Assembly: GCA_905250075.1 (NCBI GenBank)
Contig: CAJNOP010000495.1
Span: forward strand, 1-64,000
Source of the DNA: Rotaria sp. Silwood1
Taxonomy: Eukaryota; Rotifera; Eurotatoria; Philodinida; Philodinidae
Length of the DNA stretch: 64,000 nt
Direction of reading: 5' to 3'
Under the pieces are notes generated by a model, which saw only the letters and a program-made list of their open reading frames with translations, did not search any database and was not told where the DNA came from. Made by a program: the position numbers and the translations under genes. The number at the start of each line of letters is the position of its first letter. Position 1 is the stretch's first letter. Positions 26,827-38,050 of the stretch are shown piece after piece.

Positions 26827-27560
26827 TATGGTCGATCATTTAGTAATAATGTCGAATGCAAGATTGAAATTAATGTATCCAAATCTCTTCAGTAAATGAC
26901 GAGATGATTAAACATGAAACCACTCTCAGTTATCGATGAGCTAATAATGCACTTCGGGAGCATAAAACCTACAGGAGTTTAAATAAACGAAACTACTTGG
27001 TGACGACATTATACTCCGAATGTCTTCTATTAATTTATATGCCTATTGAGAACCAGTAACATAAGTTTCATCGGTTGAAATTCATGAAACCTATTGGGGA
27101 CTATTCATTCTAAAGCTTTAAGATCCCATTATGCTTATACTAAAAGGACATAACTTTCCATGTACATTGAATCAATGTTCTGTTTACATAAAATAATAGT
27201 TGGAAATCGATCTCGTAAACCATTTAAAAAAGAACGTACGATTGAGCTTTAAAAAAATGTAAGAATAAGTCGTTGTACAAAGTCTAGCGGTCTAAAACGT
27301 TCCATATAATCTTGAATATGTCCATGTGTCACAGCAGAATACTTGACCTTGCTATATAGTTTATTCAGGGACAACAGTTGACTTCATGACTTTTGAAGTT
27401 TTAAGATTTGAAGTTTTCTTTCGCTCCCAAATTCTGTATCTCTTTCATCTAATGAAACAAATGAGAATAATACTGTTTTATTATCACGAAAGACAAATGG
27501 AACTTTTTGATAATCAGGATTACTCATGAGGCGAAGTACTCAAATATTTGAAAATGTGAG
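26827..27560 (-). pseudogene. Decayed coding frame, family unknown
   Basis: Reading the minus strand from about 27560, one frame keeps protein-like composition over roughly 700 bases but is broken by many stops. The first part reads MSNPDYQKVPFVFRDNKTV and then SFVSLDERDTEFG up to a TGA. It resumes with YSAVTHGHIQDYMERFRPL up to a TAA, then SFLNGLRDRFPTIILC and a more damaged tail. Random AT-rich sequence would not normally hold such a frame. I do not recognise the family; a transposase or a lineage-specific gene are both possible. No start or splice structure is offered. Confidence 0.45.
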
Positions 27561-27650
27561 TCTGTACGTTCGAGTAGTATTGATCGATTAATCGATGATT
27601 AATATAAAAAAACCATATAATTCATTAATTATTCATGCTTTTCATGTATT

Positions 27651-27768
27651 ATAGTAATAAATGGTGAAGCATCAAATCTAATTGAATTTAGTATTAATAC
27701 TGAAATTGAGTATTCGAATGATTTATCATTGGAAAAGGCTGATTTTATTTCTGAAAATGAATTTTAGT
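27651..27768 (+). pseudogene. Orphan exon-like segment
   Basis: After an acceptor-like TATTATAG the frame VINGEASNLIEFSINTEIEY continues for 38 codons to a TAG. The composition is protein-like, but I find no partner exon upstream, so it may be the last exon of a decayed gene. The family is not recognised. Confidence 0.3.
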
Positions 27769-28417
27769 CTTGTTATACAAACGATTCATATTTTTAATCA
27801 ATATTTATATAACAGAATACAATAGGTATTCACATAAAAATTAATTAGTTTTAATTAAACAAATAATAAAAATTTCTTTCAATTAGATGAATATGTTGGT
27901 TTGATAAAATATACTTCATTAAATAATTGATTAAAAAAAGTATTCATTTTTATCTTTATCAAGTGTCAATGTTTAATAATATTTATACGTTTAAATATTT
28001 TAATTAATTATAAGAATATTCTAAAGAAATTTCTTTTCAATCAATTTATAAATTGGAATTTTATAAACCATTCGTTAATAATTATACAATAGGATGTATA
28101 AAGAAAACAAAATAAAAATTTTATTATTTTCAATGAAAATATTTTACTAATGATATCAATTTATGAATCAAGAAGTTTATCGAATATGAATATTAACAAA
28201 TGAATATTCTTATTTTATCGCAATAACAAAAAAAAAAGATGGATGTCTATTAAATCGTTTGAATCATTAAATGATAAACAACTGATTAGATTTATTGAAA
28301 TATTAAATATGAATCAAGCAATAATTAAATCTTTTTACCTTTTAAATTGTAATCATTTATTTTTGTTTTGATCATCCATATGGTTTCTTATATTATTCAA
28401 ATCAATATCAAATAATT

Positions 28418-28497
28418 GGGTGGGTGTGGATGTGGGTGTGATGGTGTATTCTCTTTTCTCACATCCATAGCCAAACCCATATCCACACCCACACCCC
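28418..28497. repeat. GT/CA palindromic repeat 5
   Basis: One of the best copies. The G-rich arm GGGTGGGTGTGGATGTGGGT is followed by GTGATGGTG, a pyrimidine loop TATTCTCTTTTCTC, and a C-rich arm with ACATCC...CCATATCCACACCCACACCC. The outer 17 or so bases of the arms are close to complementary. Confidence 0.85.
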
Positions 28498-29175
28498 GAA
28501 ACAACTCGGAGGTTTTCTTAGTCTCAACGAGTTCTATTTATGGAGAAAATAAAAGCTCAAAAGCGAAGAATTAGATGGAGTAGCTCCCTTCTTGAAAAAA
28601 AACTTTACAAAATTCTCGGAAGCCATCTTTTAGAAAACACCACTCCCTCACTAAAATCCTTGTTTCGTCCTTGGTAGTCGTAATATCACGGCTGTTGTAT
28701 GTAGAATCCTGATGAGTATTCATGTATTTCAATAAATAACTCGAAAACCATCGGCGAACTCCACTCTGTATTTCTTGAATCATTATTTTACTATTTTATT
28801 AAACATGTCATGCATACTACCTCGAGATAATTGATCCTTGAAAACCAAAAGTTGGCGCCAGCAGCTTGAAATTGTTTCTTCCTTCAAGAGATAGGTTCAT
28901 TTGTTTTTTGACTGATTCATCATAACTAACTCTTACCCTTGAGACAAACGTTTCTTTTTTTATATTTTATTCGATAATTAGAACACTTGACGTATGAATG
29001 AAAAGTAATAACTGTCTATGTGAATGGATAATAATTAGGGGCACTATTATTATTCAAACACTATCTAAAGATGTTGAATCTCATTATTTTTGTTCCACAA
29101 GGAAGAAAATATGAGATGAAAGAAAAGAAGACAAATATTATTTATCGATAGTAGCCATAAAACATTATCTGTCAA

Positions 29176-29185
29176 TATATATATA
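29176..29185 (+). promoter_or_regulatory. TATA-like element
   Basis: An alternating TATATATATA run about 45 bases upstream of the ATG at 29228, placed as expected for a core promoter of the small secreted-protein gene. Simple AT repeats are common here, so position is the only support. Confidence 0.4.
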
Positions 29186-29227
29186 GTGCTGTCGTTCGAT
29201 TTTTGTTTCATTACGAATGAAAAAACT

Positions 29228-29692
29228 ATGCGTCTAATTATAAAATTAACATTGGCTACACTTCTATTTCTGAACAGTATTCCACAAATCGACGGTTTTG
29301 TTGCTGTGCCTCTAGTACATTATGGTCGAAACTATGATGATATAATACCTCAAGAACGGCAAATTGAAGATGAAGATTTCGAAGAAGTTCATAAAACGTT
29401 GACAGAACTTATTAGTCGTTTAAAAGAAGATGATCAACAAACTATCTTCAATATCGTTCAATTGACTGCAATTATTGAAACTGTTTCATGCCTTCGAGAT
29501 GAAGAAATACGAAAAAATTTTGCTGGTAGTTTATATAATGATGCTATAGATATGTATCCCATGTATAAAGATCACTATCATAAATTACTGGAAAAATTAA
29601 ATAATGCTGATCAAGTCATTTTAAACAAGATAATTGATAGAACAAAAATGACAGCATTGAAAAGGTGTCAATTATTAAATGGCGATGAATAA
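29228..29692 (+). CDS. Small secreted alpha-helical protein, unknown
   Basis: Single exon, 154 aa. The ATG at 29228 gives a good signal peptide, MRLIIKLTLATLLFLNSIPQ, with probable cleavage near residues 22-24; an upstream in-frame ATG at 29186 would put 14 residues before it and is less likely. The mature part is acidic and rich in charged helix-forming residues, with only two Cys (in VSCLRDEE and KRCQLL), which could form one disulphide. I do not recognise a family. A TATA-like run sits just upstream. It stands alone, and a secreted product is the only functional inference. Confidence 0.65.
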   Translation: MRLIIKLTLATLLFLNSIPQIDGFVAVPLVHYGRNYDDIIPQERQIEDEDFEEVHKTLTELISRLKEDDQQTIFNIVQLTAIIETVSCLRDEEIRKNFAGSLYNDAIDMYPMYKDHYHKLLEKLNNADQVILNKIIDRTKMTALKRCQLLNGDE

Positions 29693-30715
29693 TCAAAATG
29701 CTTGAACACAAGCTGTGCTCTCTTCATCGAGTTTTATATAGGTGAACAAGTTCTAATTTATGAATCGTGTAATATGCAGCTCATGTGAAATTTTAGCATT
29801 CAAATAAAAAGAAATAAAATGTAATTATCTTGTTTGTAGAAGAAGTGAAAGTGGAGATGATATTCAATAATAATCGTCCAATAGTTTCAAATAGGAATAA
29901 AAACAGTTCATTTGTCTTACTAAAAGGATTGCATGCAACCATGACGAACCTATTGCCATTATCTTAGAAACATTTCTTTTGTTGTATCGCAACAACATTT
30001 TTGATATATGTGTTGTTACCGGGTTATTCAGTGGTGGTGAAGTTGAATGAATTTTTTATTGTCTTGCGCTCAGTTTAAATAGTAGGAGAACATGGAAAGA
30101 ACAGCGGTATCCAGGAAGATAGATGACAAACCATCAACTAAGTTATGAGCTATTTACCAGAAGATCCAATAACCGCATAACTTAAATAAAAATTTGAAAG
30201 AGAAATAATAACGATTTACAATGTTAGTGTTGGACGCTTTTTCATTTTTCGATAGAATAAAGTGGCGATATGTTAATTCCACTGTAGTGGAAAAATAGAA
30301 CACTAGCATTAGTAACTAGCAGCTGGTACAAACATTAAATTATCGTTGATTTAACATCACTGATCACTACTGGATAGGTTACATTATCAATCACGTATTA
30401 TTCCATTCAAACTAATTTTCATCAGAATTCGTTAGGTTTCAACTTCGGGATTTGAACATCGTTATCGAAGAGTTTACCATTTGCTAAAATCATCATACTT
30501 ATACTTAGGATAGATGATCCATAACTTAAGGAAACGTTGATGATAATCAATGATCTTTCAATAGAGCACTAGTGAAAATAGTTCAGTTGAAAAAAGATAA
30601 GTTATGACTTCTTCGAAAAATAGTTTCATTTGTTTTCTCTCAAGCAATATGAATACTACATGATCTATGATATCAGTTATCATCGATCTAGCTAATAGAA
30701 ACTGCATTGTATTGA
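29693..30715. other. Intergenic spacer
   Basis: AT-rich sequence between the secreted-protein gene and the 3' end of NAGPA. An AATAAAA motif near 29803 could be the polyadenylation signal of the former. I see no further gene, repeat or RNA. Confidence 0.5.
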
Positions 30716-31870
30716 TCAACTCAAAACACTAACATTATAAGATCTACATCTTCGTAATCGCAACACGAATGCAATTATGGTCGCTATTACCACCGTCGTC
30801 ATTATTACACTTATCGCTGCAAATATCACCGCTAATGTTTTCCAATTCGTTTCGTTGCTGTACCGTTCTGAGCCATTATGTATACAAGTGATAGTAGTCA
30901 CACGTCTCTCGCATCTAGACATGGAAGTTTCGATGTCCGATCCTGAACAACGATCACTCACATAGTTGACAAGCGAACCATTCTCTATTACAGTGCAACT
31001 TCCGCCACCATCTAAATTGATGGCATTTATAGCGCCTAGTTGAATCATTAATTGAGCCATTTCGTGTAAGTTTGGACCTTTTTTATGCGCTGATTCTCCA
31101 TCCATGGCCAATATCATGATACGGCCGACTAAATCATGACCTAAAGCCATACGTCCTGCTCTTACTGTAACAAAAGTTGGTCCAGTTTCCTGAGTTGCCA
31201 TGTCTTCTAAAGTTTCACTCACATTGACATAAGATAATCCATTCCTGACCAACCATATCACACCGCCTACCAATTGATCAAAGTCAAACTTTTGGATGAC
31301 GTCTATGTAACCGATAACAAATCTGCCGTCTTTTGTGATACCAAAATTAACATTGTGAGTGCCAGGCTTTTGTACGATCTTCCCATCACTTATAACATTA
31401 CCGAGGCAATCACCTGTCTTTGTATTGAAGAATCCTGCATTTGTAGAGATAATACATTTCCGTTTCTCGGCAGATTGCCTCGTTAGTGCGGTCCCATTAT
31501 TGCATCCATTCAATGGTTCAAGTAGTGAAAAATGTCCTAACGGATTTTCTAATCTATAGAATCTGCCATTGATTAACTGACCATTGATATCAATGCCAAT
31601 ATCTCTTTTGGTGTAACGCGCAAACATTCCGTCATGCTGGGCGACACTGTATGTCTCGTATGTGATGTTATCAAAGTAGTGGAGATTGTTCGCGTCGTGC
31701 AGATCAATCATTTGTTCGCGGAGTTCATTGAGTGATTTATGCGATCCGTGGCCTTCTGTTCCATAGGGGTTAGACAGTATATCTTCGATTTCGCGACATT
31801 TTGTAGTGACAAGGATCATCAATGTGATGAACCCGAAGAGCACACCAGAGTCAGGTGTGTACCATTGCAT
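30716..31870 (-). CDS. NAGPA: N-acetylglucosamine-1-phosphodiester alpha-N-acetylglucosaminidase
   Basis: A single coding exon gives 384 aa from the ATG at 31870 (394 aa if the ATG at 31900 is used). I prefer 31870 because an acceptor-like CTTTTTTAG lies just before it, suggesting a 5'-UTR intron, and a hydrophobic signal segment follows (VLFGFITLMILVTT). The enzyme removes GlcNAc to uncover mannose-6-phosphate on lysosomal hydrolases in the trans-Golgi. Family motifs are CIISTNAGFFNTKTGDCLGN, NFGITKDGRFVIGYI, the region around GGVIWLVRNGLSYVN, and NAINLDGGGSCTVI. A C-terminal membrane anchor (about VIFAAISVIMTTVVIATIIA) follows the catalytic domain almost directly. The EGF-like and Cys-rich part of vertebrate NAGPA is missing, and the cytoplasmic tail is short. 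Confidence 0.92.
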   Translation of the reverse strand: MQWYTPDSGVLFGFITLMILVTTKCREIEDILSNPYGTEGHGSHKSLNELREQMIDLHDANNLHYFDNITYETYSVAQHDGMFARYTKRDIGIDINGQLINGRFYRLENPLGHFSLLEPLNGCNNGTALTRQSAEKRKCIISTNAGFFNTKTGDCLGNVISDGKIVQKPGTHNVNFGITKDGRFVIGYIDVIQKFDFDQLVGGVIWLVRNGLSYVNVSETLEDMATQETGPTFVTVRAGRMALGHDLVGRIMILAMDGESAHKKGPNLHEMAQLMIQLGAINAINLDGGGSCTVIENGSLVNYVSDRCSGSDIETSMSRCERRVTTITCIHNGSERYSNETNWKTLAVIFAAISVIMTTVVIATIIAFVLRLRRCRSYNVSVLS

Positions 31871-32647
31871 TTCGTATCCTAAAAAAGTAATGAAAAACAT
31901 TTTTCGCTAAAAGACAAATTACTCCATTCAGTTTTTCATGTGAAATAAGATTGTCAGAATTGCAAAATGCAAACCTGTTTTTTTTATGACTTTGTCATTG
32001 ATATTGGAAACCTGGATTTTCTCAGCAACAAAACAATAGTTCGGGTAAAAAAATAGACAGGTTTGCAAGATTCAGGGACTAGTCTGAGCCAGGATGATTC
32101 TCGTCAGCTTACTGAGCGAGCAAATGATGGCCAAATACACTCAAATATATACAGCTCTAAGGAGGATCGGATAGGGGAAGATCATCTTCTAATAGAACTT
32201 TACTTAGAACAGTAGTCACATCTGTTTTCATCTATTGCTCTGATATGTGATTAGTCAGGGAGATAACTGATGTCATTATATTTTCACTGATTTGCTTCTT
32301 ACGTAAATAATTTTAATGGTTCGTCAAATGGTTTTTTCACAGTGAAGCCAAATGTAAATACTATTGGCCACAGAGTGTAATTAAAAAAAAATAGAAAGTA
32401 GTGTATTTGTTGTGTTAGAAAATGATTCTTCGCATATGCTGTATGATAGATAAAACTCACGTGACAAAGAAGCTGGCCAACAAGAGTTATGTTTTCTTTC
32501 TTTCAGTAAGGCAAAACAATTATCTTTTTCGTTTCTCAGGTGAAGAAATGTGTGCTAATTGCATTCGTAAGAACTTCGTAGACATAAAAAAGAACAGATG
32601 AATGGTATGACACGTACAAACCATGAAACTTAAATGATGAAAGAAGA

Positions 32648-32697
32648 TATGCGTGTGATGCGGATTAGATGAGCTTCTACACCCACACTTACATATC
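32648..32697. repeat. GT/CA palindromic repeat 6 (degenerate)
   Basis: Weak copy: GATATGCGTGTGATGCGG, a short AT-rich loop, then TACACCCACACTTACATATC. The flanking GATATG / CATATC also pair, extending the stem. Confidence 0.5.
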
Positions 32698-33360
32698 CTT
32701 ATGCTGAAATAGAAATGTTTTGATTGTTGATAACTAAACAAGATTTTTTATTGATCATTTCTATTTTCTTACTCTCATATTTTTTTTTCGACATTCGATG
32801 TGAATATGAATGTTCAAGTTGATGCAACCCATACTCCACCTATATTGAGTAAGAGCACTTTTACTGGTTCATACATTTTGGTCTCACTACAACACATGAA
32901 ATGATGAACGGGGGTACAAAAACAAATGTCAAGATGAAATGATAATAGAAGAAAAAAAATGAAAATCCTAGCTTATTTTGATTCGGAACGTATAAATTTA
33001 ATACTTAATTTACTAAGGCGAATGATCAAAACAAATTTTAGATGATAGTGCCTGCCCAGCGAAAACTGTCTTCCTTCGAAAGTTTTCTTCATGACATGAT
33101 GGAAATCAACTTTGAATTGCATCTCTCGATGAGAAAGTTTGAAAGTAAATAAAAATCAGGCTTTGATGAGACCACGTGAGTATGATAGATCGAATATCAA
33201 TCACTGTGAAAGAATCTACTAAGATTGAGAAGATTCCTGACTTGTGAATGTGAATACAATCATCAATGTGCAGACCTTTCACAGCAGATATAACTTTACT
33301 TGTATGTAAAAATGTTACATACTTAAGCATATTGTTATTCCTCAAACAGAACATACAATA

Positions 33361-33401
33361 GGGTATAGGTGTGTATCATCTTTCTGTCGACATCCACACC
33401 C
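33361..33401. repeat. GT/CA palindromic repeat 7 (short)
   Basis: GGGTATAGGTGTGTATCATC, loop TTTCTGTCG, then ACATCCACACCC. It is a short member of the family with short arms and a T/C-rich loop. Confidence 0.65.
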
Positions 33402-34605
33402 TTTTTATACAAGTCATTCTCTTGATGAGGCGAGCAATGCAACCCATGGGTCTTATTTGACAGAAGTTTTATCATGAAGTTATGTTCTCTAATGAAGTAG
33501 ACTCTATTCTTATGAAACAAATGTCTCGTGTGGCGTAGAACTTAGTTCTGTGTTTGACGAAATATTGCTGAAGTCTGAATTATTGCGCAAGAACGACATC
33601 TATTGAAAAACTACTGTCCATAAGAACCAAAGTACCAACAATTGATCGGTAACAGCCGTCAACTAAATAAGCGAAGAGAATGATCGAGGGATGCCTGTAA
33701 CAAGGTGATACATGATATGATTATTAGGGACTTCAGTATCATTTAAAAGAGCAAGATGTCTAATTTGATTTTCATTCTCAGTCATTATTATGTTTTTATC
33801 TTCAAATAAGACCCAGTCAGTCACAAACATCGGAAACCTGCATTCAAGCGCGTGGAATCGATACGTGCACACGCATGATATTCTACTACGATACTTGTAT
33901 GTCATGCGCGGAGTCTTCATGCACGCGCGTGCTTAGCATCATCTTTGCAAGTACATGTAAGAAGACGAGCAGAAATACCAAAAGAGAACGTATCAGAGAT
34001 ATGATTGGTATTATGACTCACATGTACATGTGCTACAGAGAGAATATTAACAGACTTACTCCGATTTGAACTTGAGATGTCACATTGAAAGATGACCACA
34101 GTTACCACTCGACTAACTTACATTATCGATTATGACTAGTGATCGCATTTATATGATGGGAGTCGATTCATATGTTTGTACATGCCAGATTATGACCACT
34201 GACAGCTTCAGAATCTCGCGTGCATGTTGCTTCTTCTATGTTGAAGCCGCGTATACATGCACTTTGTCTCAGATTTTCTAAAGTCATGCGTATCAATATA
34301 GGAGGAGCTTTTGCACATTTTTACGAGACAAAATCCTTGCACTGTGACGTAACGGTTTCGCATGCAGATGTTTGAGAGGAGAAGATATTATACTTAATCG
34401 CGTCTATTTTAACCAAAAACTACCTACATACAAACGCATGCCATAGTTACCGTATATAAGCGCGAGGATCTCAGAAAAACTTGAATGTAAGCGCGTACAG
34501 ATAAAATACAGGATTGATGTTTGGCGTATATATGCAAGTTTTCAAACAGTTCCAGCGTTTGCACGCCTGTTTTAAACTTTCACAATTGGCTGTGGAATAA
34601 ATGCT

Positions 34606-34703
34606 CACGATAAATACCAAAAGAAAGCATGCATTTATCAGATAAGTCTCTTTTGAAGATAAATCAAAGTTCACGTTCAAATATTAATCCGATTGTTGTT
34701 CTT
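34606..34703. repeat. Direct repeat, copy 1
   Basis: A 97-98 base unit, about 85 % like the copy at 34727-34823. Shared blocks include TCAAAGTTCACGTTCAAATA and AGCATGCATTTATCA. The two copies are separated by about 23 bases and end about 80 bases before the ABCD4 start codon. Confidence 0.8.
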
Positions 34704-34726
34704 GTATTCAAATAAGAATAAAAATT

Positions 34727-34823
34727 AACGGTAAATACGAAAATAAAGCATACATTTATCAAAGATGTCTCTACTGAAGATTAATCAAAGTTCACATTCA
34801 AATATTAATCCCACAGTTCTTCT
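34727..34823. repeat. Direct repeat, copy 2
   Basis: Second copy of the preceding unit, with TCAAAGTTCACATTCAAATA and AGCATACATTTATCAA. Its place directly before ABCD4 means any regulatory site in the unit would be doubled; this is inference only. Confidence 0.8.
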
Positions 34824-34906
34824 TATCTATACAAAATACTTAGCATTTCTATAGGCATTTGCAGATTATTCGTGTATTTGCTTGTTTCTAGGTTCTTTTC
34901 GTGAGC

Positions 34907-37052
34907 ATGTCTTCAACGAATAGTTTCAATTGTCTCTTTATTAAACGACTTGCTAATCTTTTTCGTGTTTTTCTGTCATTATCTCGTCTTTCATTAAATG
35001 GTCATCATCATTATCGTGAACAATGGTATTTTCATCCATTAATTCTTCTCTTACTCATACTTATCAATGAAGGTACTTTACAATTTATTATTTATCTTGT
35101 TGGTTTACTTCCATCAGCATTTAATGCTGAATTACGCAAACCACCGAATCAACGTGATCATCCAGGATTTCGTTGGTTGGTTCTTCGTTCATTTGCATTT
35201 GTCATATTGAATGCATTGCTTAAATCATCATCAAATTTTTTCTCTTCAGTACTCTACGTTAAATGGCGTATGAGACTTGTTTCATATTTACATTCATTCT
35301 ATTTTACACAACAACGTTATTACCATTTATTAAATACAACACAACAGAATCAAACACGAGAGAACGATTCTCAAAGTCATTCAATACAAGTGTAAGAATC
35401 GTAGAAAAAGATTCGTCTTTTTTCAAAAGTCTGTTTTTTTCTAGTAAAGATATCGGTGATCATCAACAACAATCGGTTGACTATGTATCTACCGCTACTT
35501 TAAGCCCATTAGTCACCAGTAAACTATTGATTGACAATCCTGACCAACGTATAGCTCAAGATGTAGATTCTTTATGTCGATCATTATCCTCAATCATTCC
35601 ATTACTTGTTATTTCACCATTTACTATTGCTTATTATACGTATTCTACTTGGAAAATAACGGGTTACTATGGTCCATTAGCGGTTTTTCTCTATTTTCTT
35701 CTTTGGACTCCAATCAATAAAATCTTGATCTCCTTTGTTTCTCGAACAATATTTCAACAGAATATTTCCGAAGGTAATTTTCGTTTTCTTCACGCACAAA
35801 TTCGAACACATAATGAAACTATCGCATTTTATCATGGTGATGCATTTGAACATAAACGATTTGATAATTATTTTCTTAAAACACTAGTTCCATTACTTTA
35901 CCGTCGAACATGGCAAGAATTTCTTTTAAGTTTATCGACTAATTTATACGATTATATTGGAAGTATTATAAGTTATTTATTATTAGCACTAGCAATCTTT
36001 GTCTTTCATTTCTACGATCATGTATCAACGGATGATCTCGTTACAATTATTAGTCAAACGTCATTTATCACAGGATATCTCATTTATCGTTTTAATCTAT
36101 TGAATGATTTAACAGATAAATTAACCGTTATTGCGGCTAATACACATCGTGTGCAAACATTTGTTGAATACATGAAAAATATCGATACAAATTGGCCAAA
36201 AAGACAAAGAAATGAAAGTATGAAACAAAACGAAATTCTTAGTATTCAAAATCTATCATATTCCACACCGTCAAATATTAAACATATACTGGTGAAAAAT
36301 CTTAATTTAACGTTATACCAAGGCGAACGTCTATTGATTACAGGTCTTGTATTCGAACAGATCACTTCAGTTTTACTAGAAAGAAGGAAAACTTGAGCTA
36401 GAGATGAACTTGTAGATCTGAGACTTGATCGATAATTGATTTTCATCTTCAATTATTTTTATCATAATTCATTTCAGGTGATAGTGGTGTTGGTAAAACT
36501 TCACTTTTTCGTGTTCTTCACTCATTATGGCCGGCGAATATTCATGGATCTTTTTCATACCATCCTGCTAATGCTTATCTATTGCCTCAACGTCCTTATT
36601 TTACGAATCTATCATTATATGATGAACTATCCTATCCTGATGTAGACACCTCGCTTAGTGATAAACGTCAACAACAAATCGTACATATTCTCGATGATTG
36701 GAATCTTTCACATATTCTCGATTGTGTCGAATCGAATTTATTCCTGTGTCCAAAATATGCTTGGCAAGATTTGTTATCACCTGGTGAATTACAACGTTTG
36801 TCATTCATTCGTCTTTTACTTCGTCTTTCTCCACTGAATGATTCAAGATCTTCGAGATTAAATCTGGTTTTTCTTGATGAAATTACTTCATCATTGGATG
36901 TGAATACGGAAATGAAAATGTATAATTATTTAGTTAAAAAAAATCTTACTTTAATCAGTATTGGTCATCGAGATACTTTACGACAATATCATCAATATGA
37001 ATTGAAATTGTACAGAAATGGAGAATATATTTTAGGAAATATCCAATCATAA
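34907..37052 (+). CDS. ABCD4: ABC half-transporter, subfamily D member 4
   Basis: Three exons, 34907-35391, 35445-36343 and 36478-37052, join in phase to 652 aa (human 606). The N-terminal half has several membrane helices, including EGTLQFIIYLVGLLPS and VLNALLKSSSNFF..LYVKWR. The D-subfamily loop NPDQRIAQDVDSLCR is at about 193. The nucleotide-binding domain has Walker A GDSGVGKTS (about 462), signature LSPGELQRLSF (about 561), Walker B LVFLDEITSSLD (about 590) and H-loop SIGHRD. In mammals ABCD4 is a lysosomal half-transporter needed for cobalamin release, working as a homodimer. Sequence order fits ABCD4 better than the peroxisomal ABCD1-3. The donor at 36344 (GTCTTG) is weak, but it is the only one that keeps Walker A in frame. 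An acceptor-like TTTCTAG before the ATG suggests a 5'-UTR intron. Confidence 0.92.
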
Positions 37053-37605
37053 ATTTCCATTAGAACGTTTTAAGAAACGGAATTTCATAAAGGAATATTT
37101 TCTTGCTGTAATGCATAACTACTTTTTTCCTCGATATAATAAACATCAAAGTTGCTTTTCGCGAACGGTTCAGATTTATATGTGTATGTGAGGTGAAAGA
37201 GGCCGTTAACTAATCTTTTTTTGTGTGATGAATGATTACTGCATTGACAAAGCTCAATCAATGTGACACGGTTTCTTTTCTGCGTTCTGTTTAATTGAGA
37301 AAAGAATGACTCGAGCGCTATGTTTTCGATGAGACATTTAAACTAAATGAAGGTCAGATAGAAAACCCAACATAAAAATATGATTTTTTCTCGTTAAAAA
37401 TCCATCTATGTATAGATTAGCATCTGTTAGATGAAGGGTATGGATGTTATTCGTCTCTATATTCACAGCCACACTTCACATTGTTATAAAGAGTTAAGGA
37501 TAGAAATACAAGGTCACACGCATCTAAAAGGGATCTTTAAATCGCTAGCTTTCGATTGTTTATTTGTAACAATCTTACTGCAAATCCTCACTCTCACAGA
37601 CCTCC

Positions 37606-38050
37606 TTATATAGTAATTGTCATCGGTGTTCGTATGTCTAGATTAATCCAAGATTGTATATTATCCCATCGGTCAGCGGCAAATGTTAAGTCATCGCTGG
37701 CCTCTTCTATAATGCATATAAAATGAGATAAACAAGTTGCTCATCGTTGTTTGCCATAACACAGTTGAATTTCATGTGGCATGATTGCATATCGTCGTTG
37801 CAAGGAATCGATAGATAAATCATACCATTCAAACAATTCAGTTTCGTTTAATAAGTCCTATAAAAACTGTCGATAATGGATAAAAAAAGGATAGACTAAA
37901 ATTGCAAAACTTATCATCCTAATCTTGTAAGATAAATAGTGAGCAACTGATCATCTGTATTACGAAACAACACGTAGTTATCCTTTTTCTTCTTCTATCT
38001 GTACCTTACCAAGATATGACTGTCTGACCAGCCGGAACCAAACTAGAAAA
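37606..38050 (-). pseudogene. Decayed gene fragment, family unknown
   Basis: After an acceptor-like TATAG at about 37858 the minus strand reads DLLNETELFEWYDLSIDSL, then QRRYAIMPHEIQLCYGKQR, an in-frame TGA at 37741-37743, ATCLSHFICIIEEASDDL and TFAADRWDNIQSWINLDI up to TAA at 37606. A short exon-like piece ending in GTAAGG lies upstream at about 38010-38045. The composition is protein-like with one clear stop, so a recent pseudogene or misassembled gene is likely. I do not recognise the product. Confidence 0.45.

Larger units (their letters stand above)
25757..29227. other. Gene-poor region with decayed coding sequence
   Basis: After the SecA-like gene there is no intact gene for about 3.4 kb. 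It contains the decayed minus-strand frame at 26827-27560, one orphan exon-like segment at 27651-27768 and the palindromic repeat at 28418-28497. Other open frames are short and match no family I recognise. Confidence 0.5.
31901..34906. other. Intergenic region between NAGPA and ABCD4
   Basis: No convincing gene in about 3 kb. It holds two GT/CA palindromes (32648-32697, 33361-33401), a stretch at about 33845-34565 rich in GCGCG, GCATGC and ACGCGCGTG words, and a 97-base direct duplication just upstream of ABCD4 (34606-34703, 34727-34823). NAGPA and ABCD4 are transcribed away from each other, so both promoters lie here. Confidence 0.5.

Noticed and set aside
30777..31559. Three plus-strand frames of 60-70 codons
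   Set aside because: All are antisense to the NAGPA coding exon.
34901..34906. Start at GTG 34901 for ABCD4
   Set aside because: Nuclear genes start with ATG; the first in-frame ATG is at 34907.
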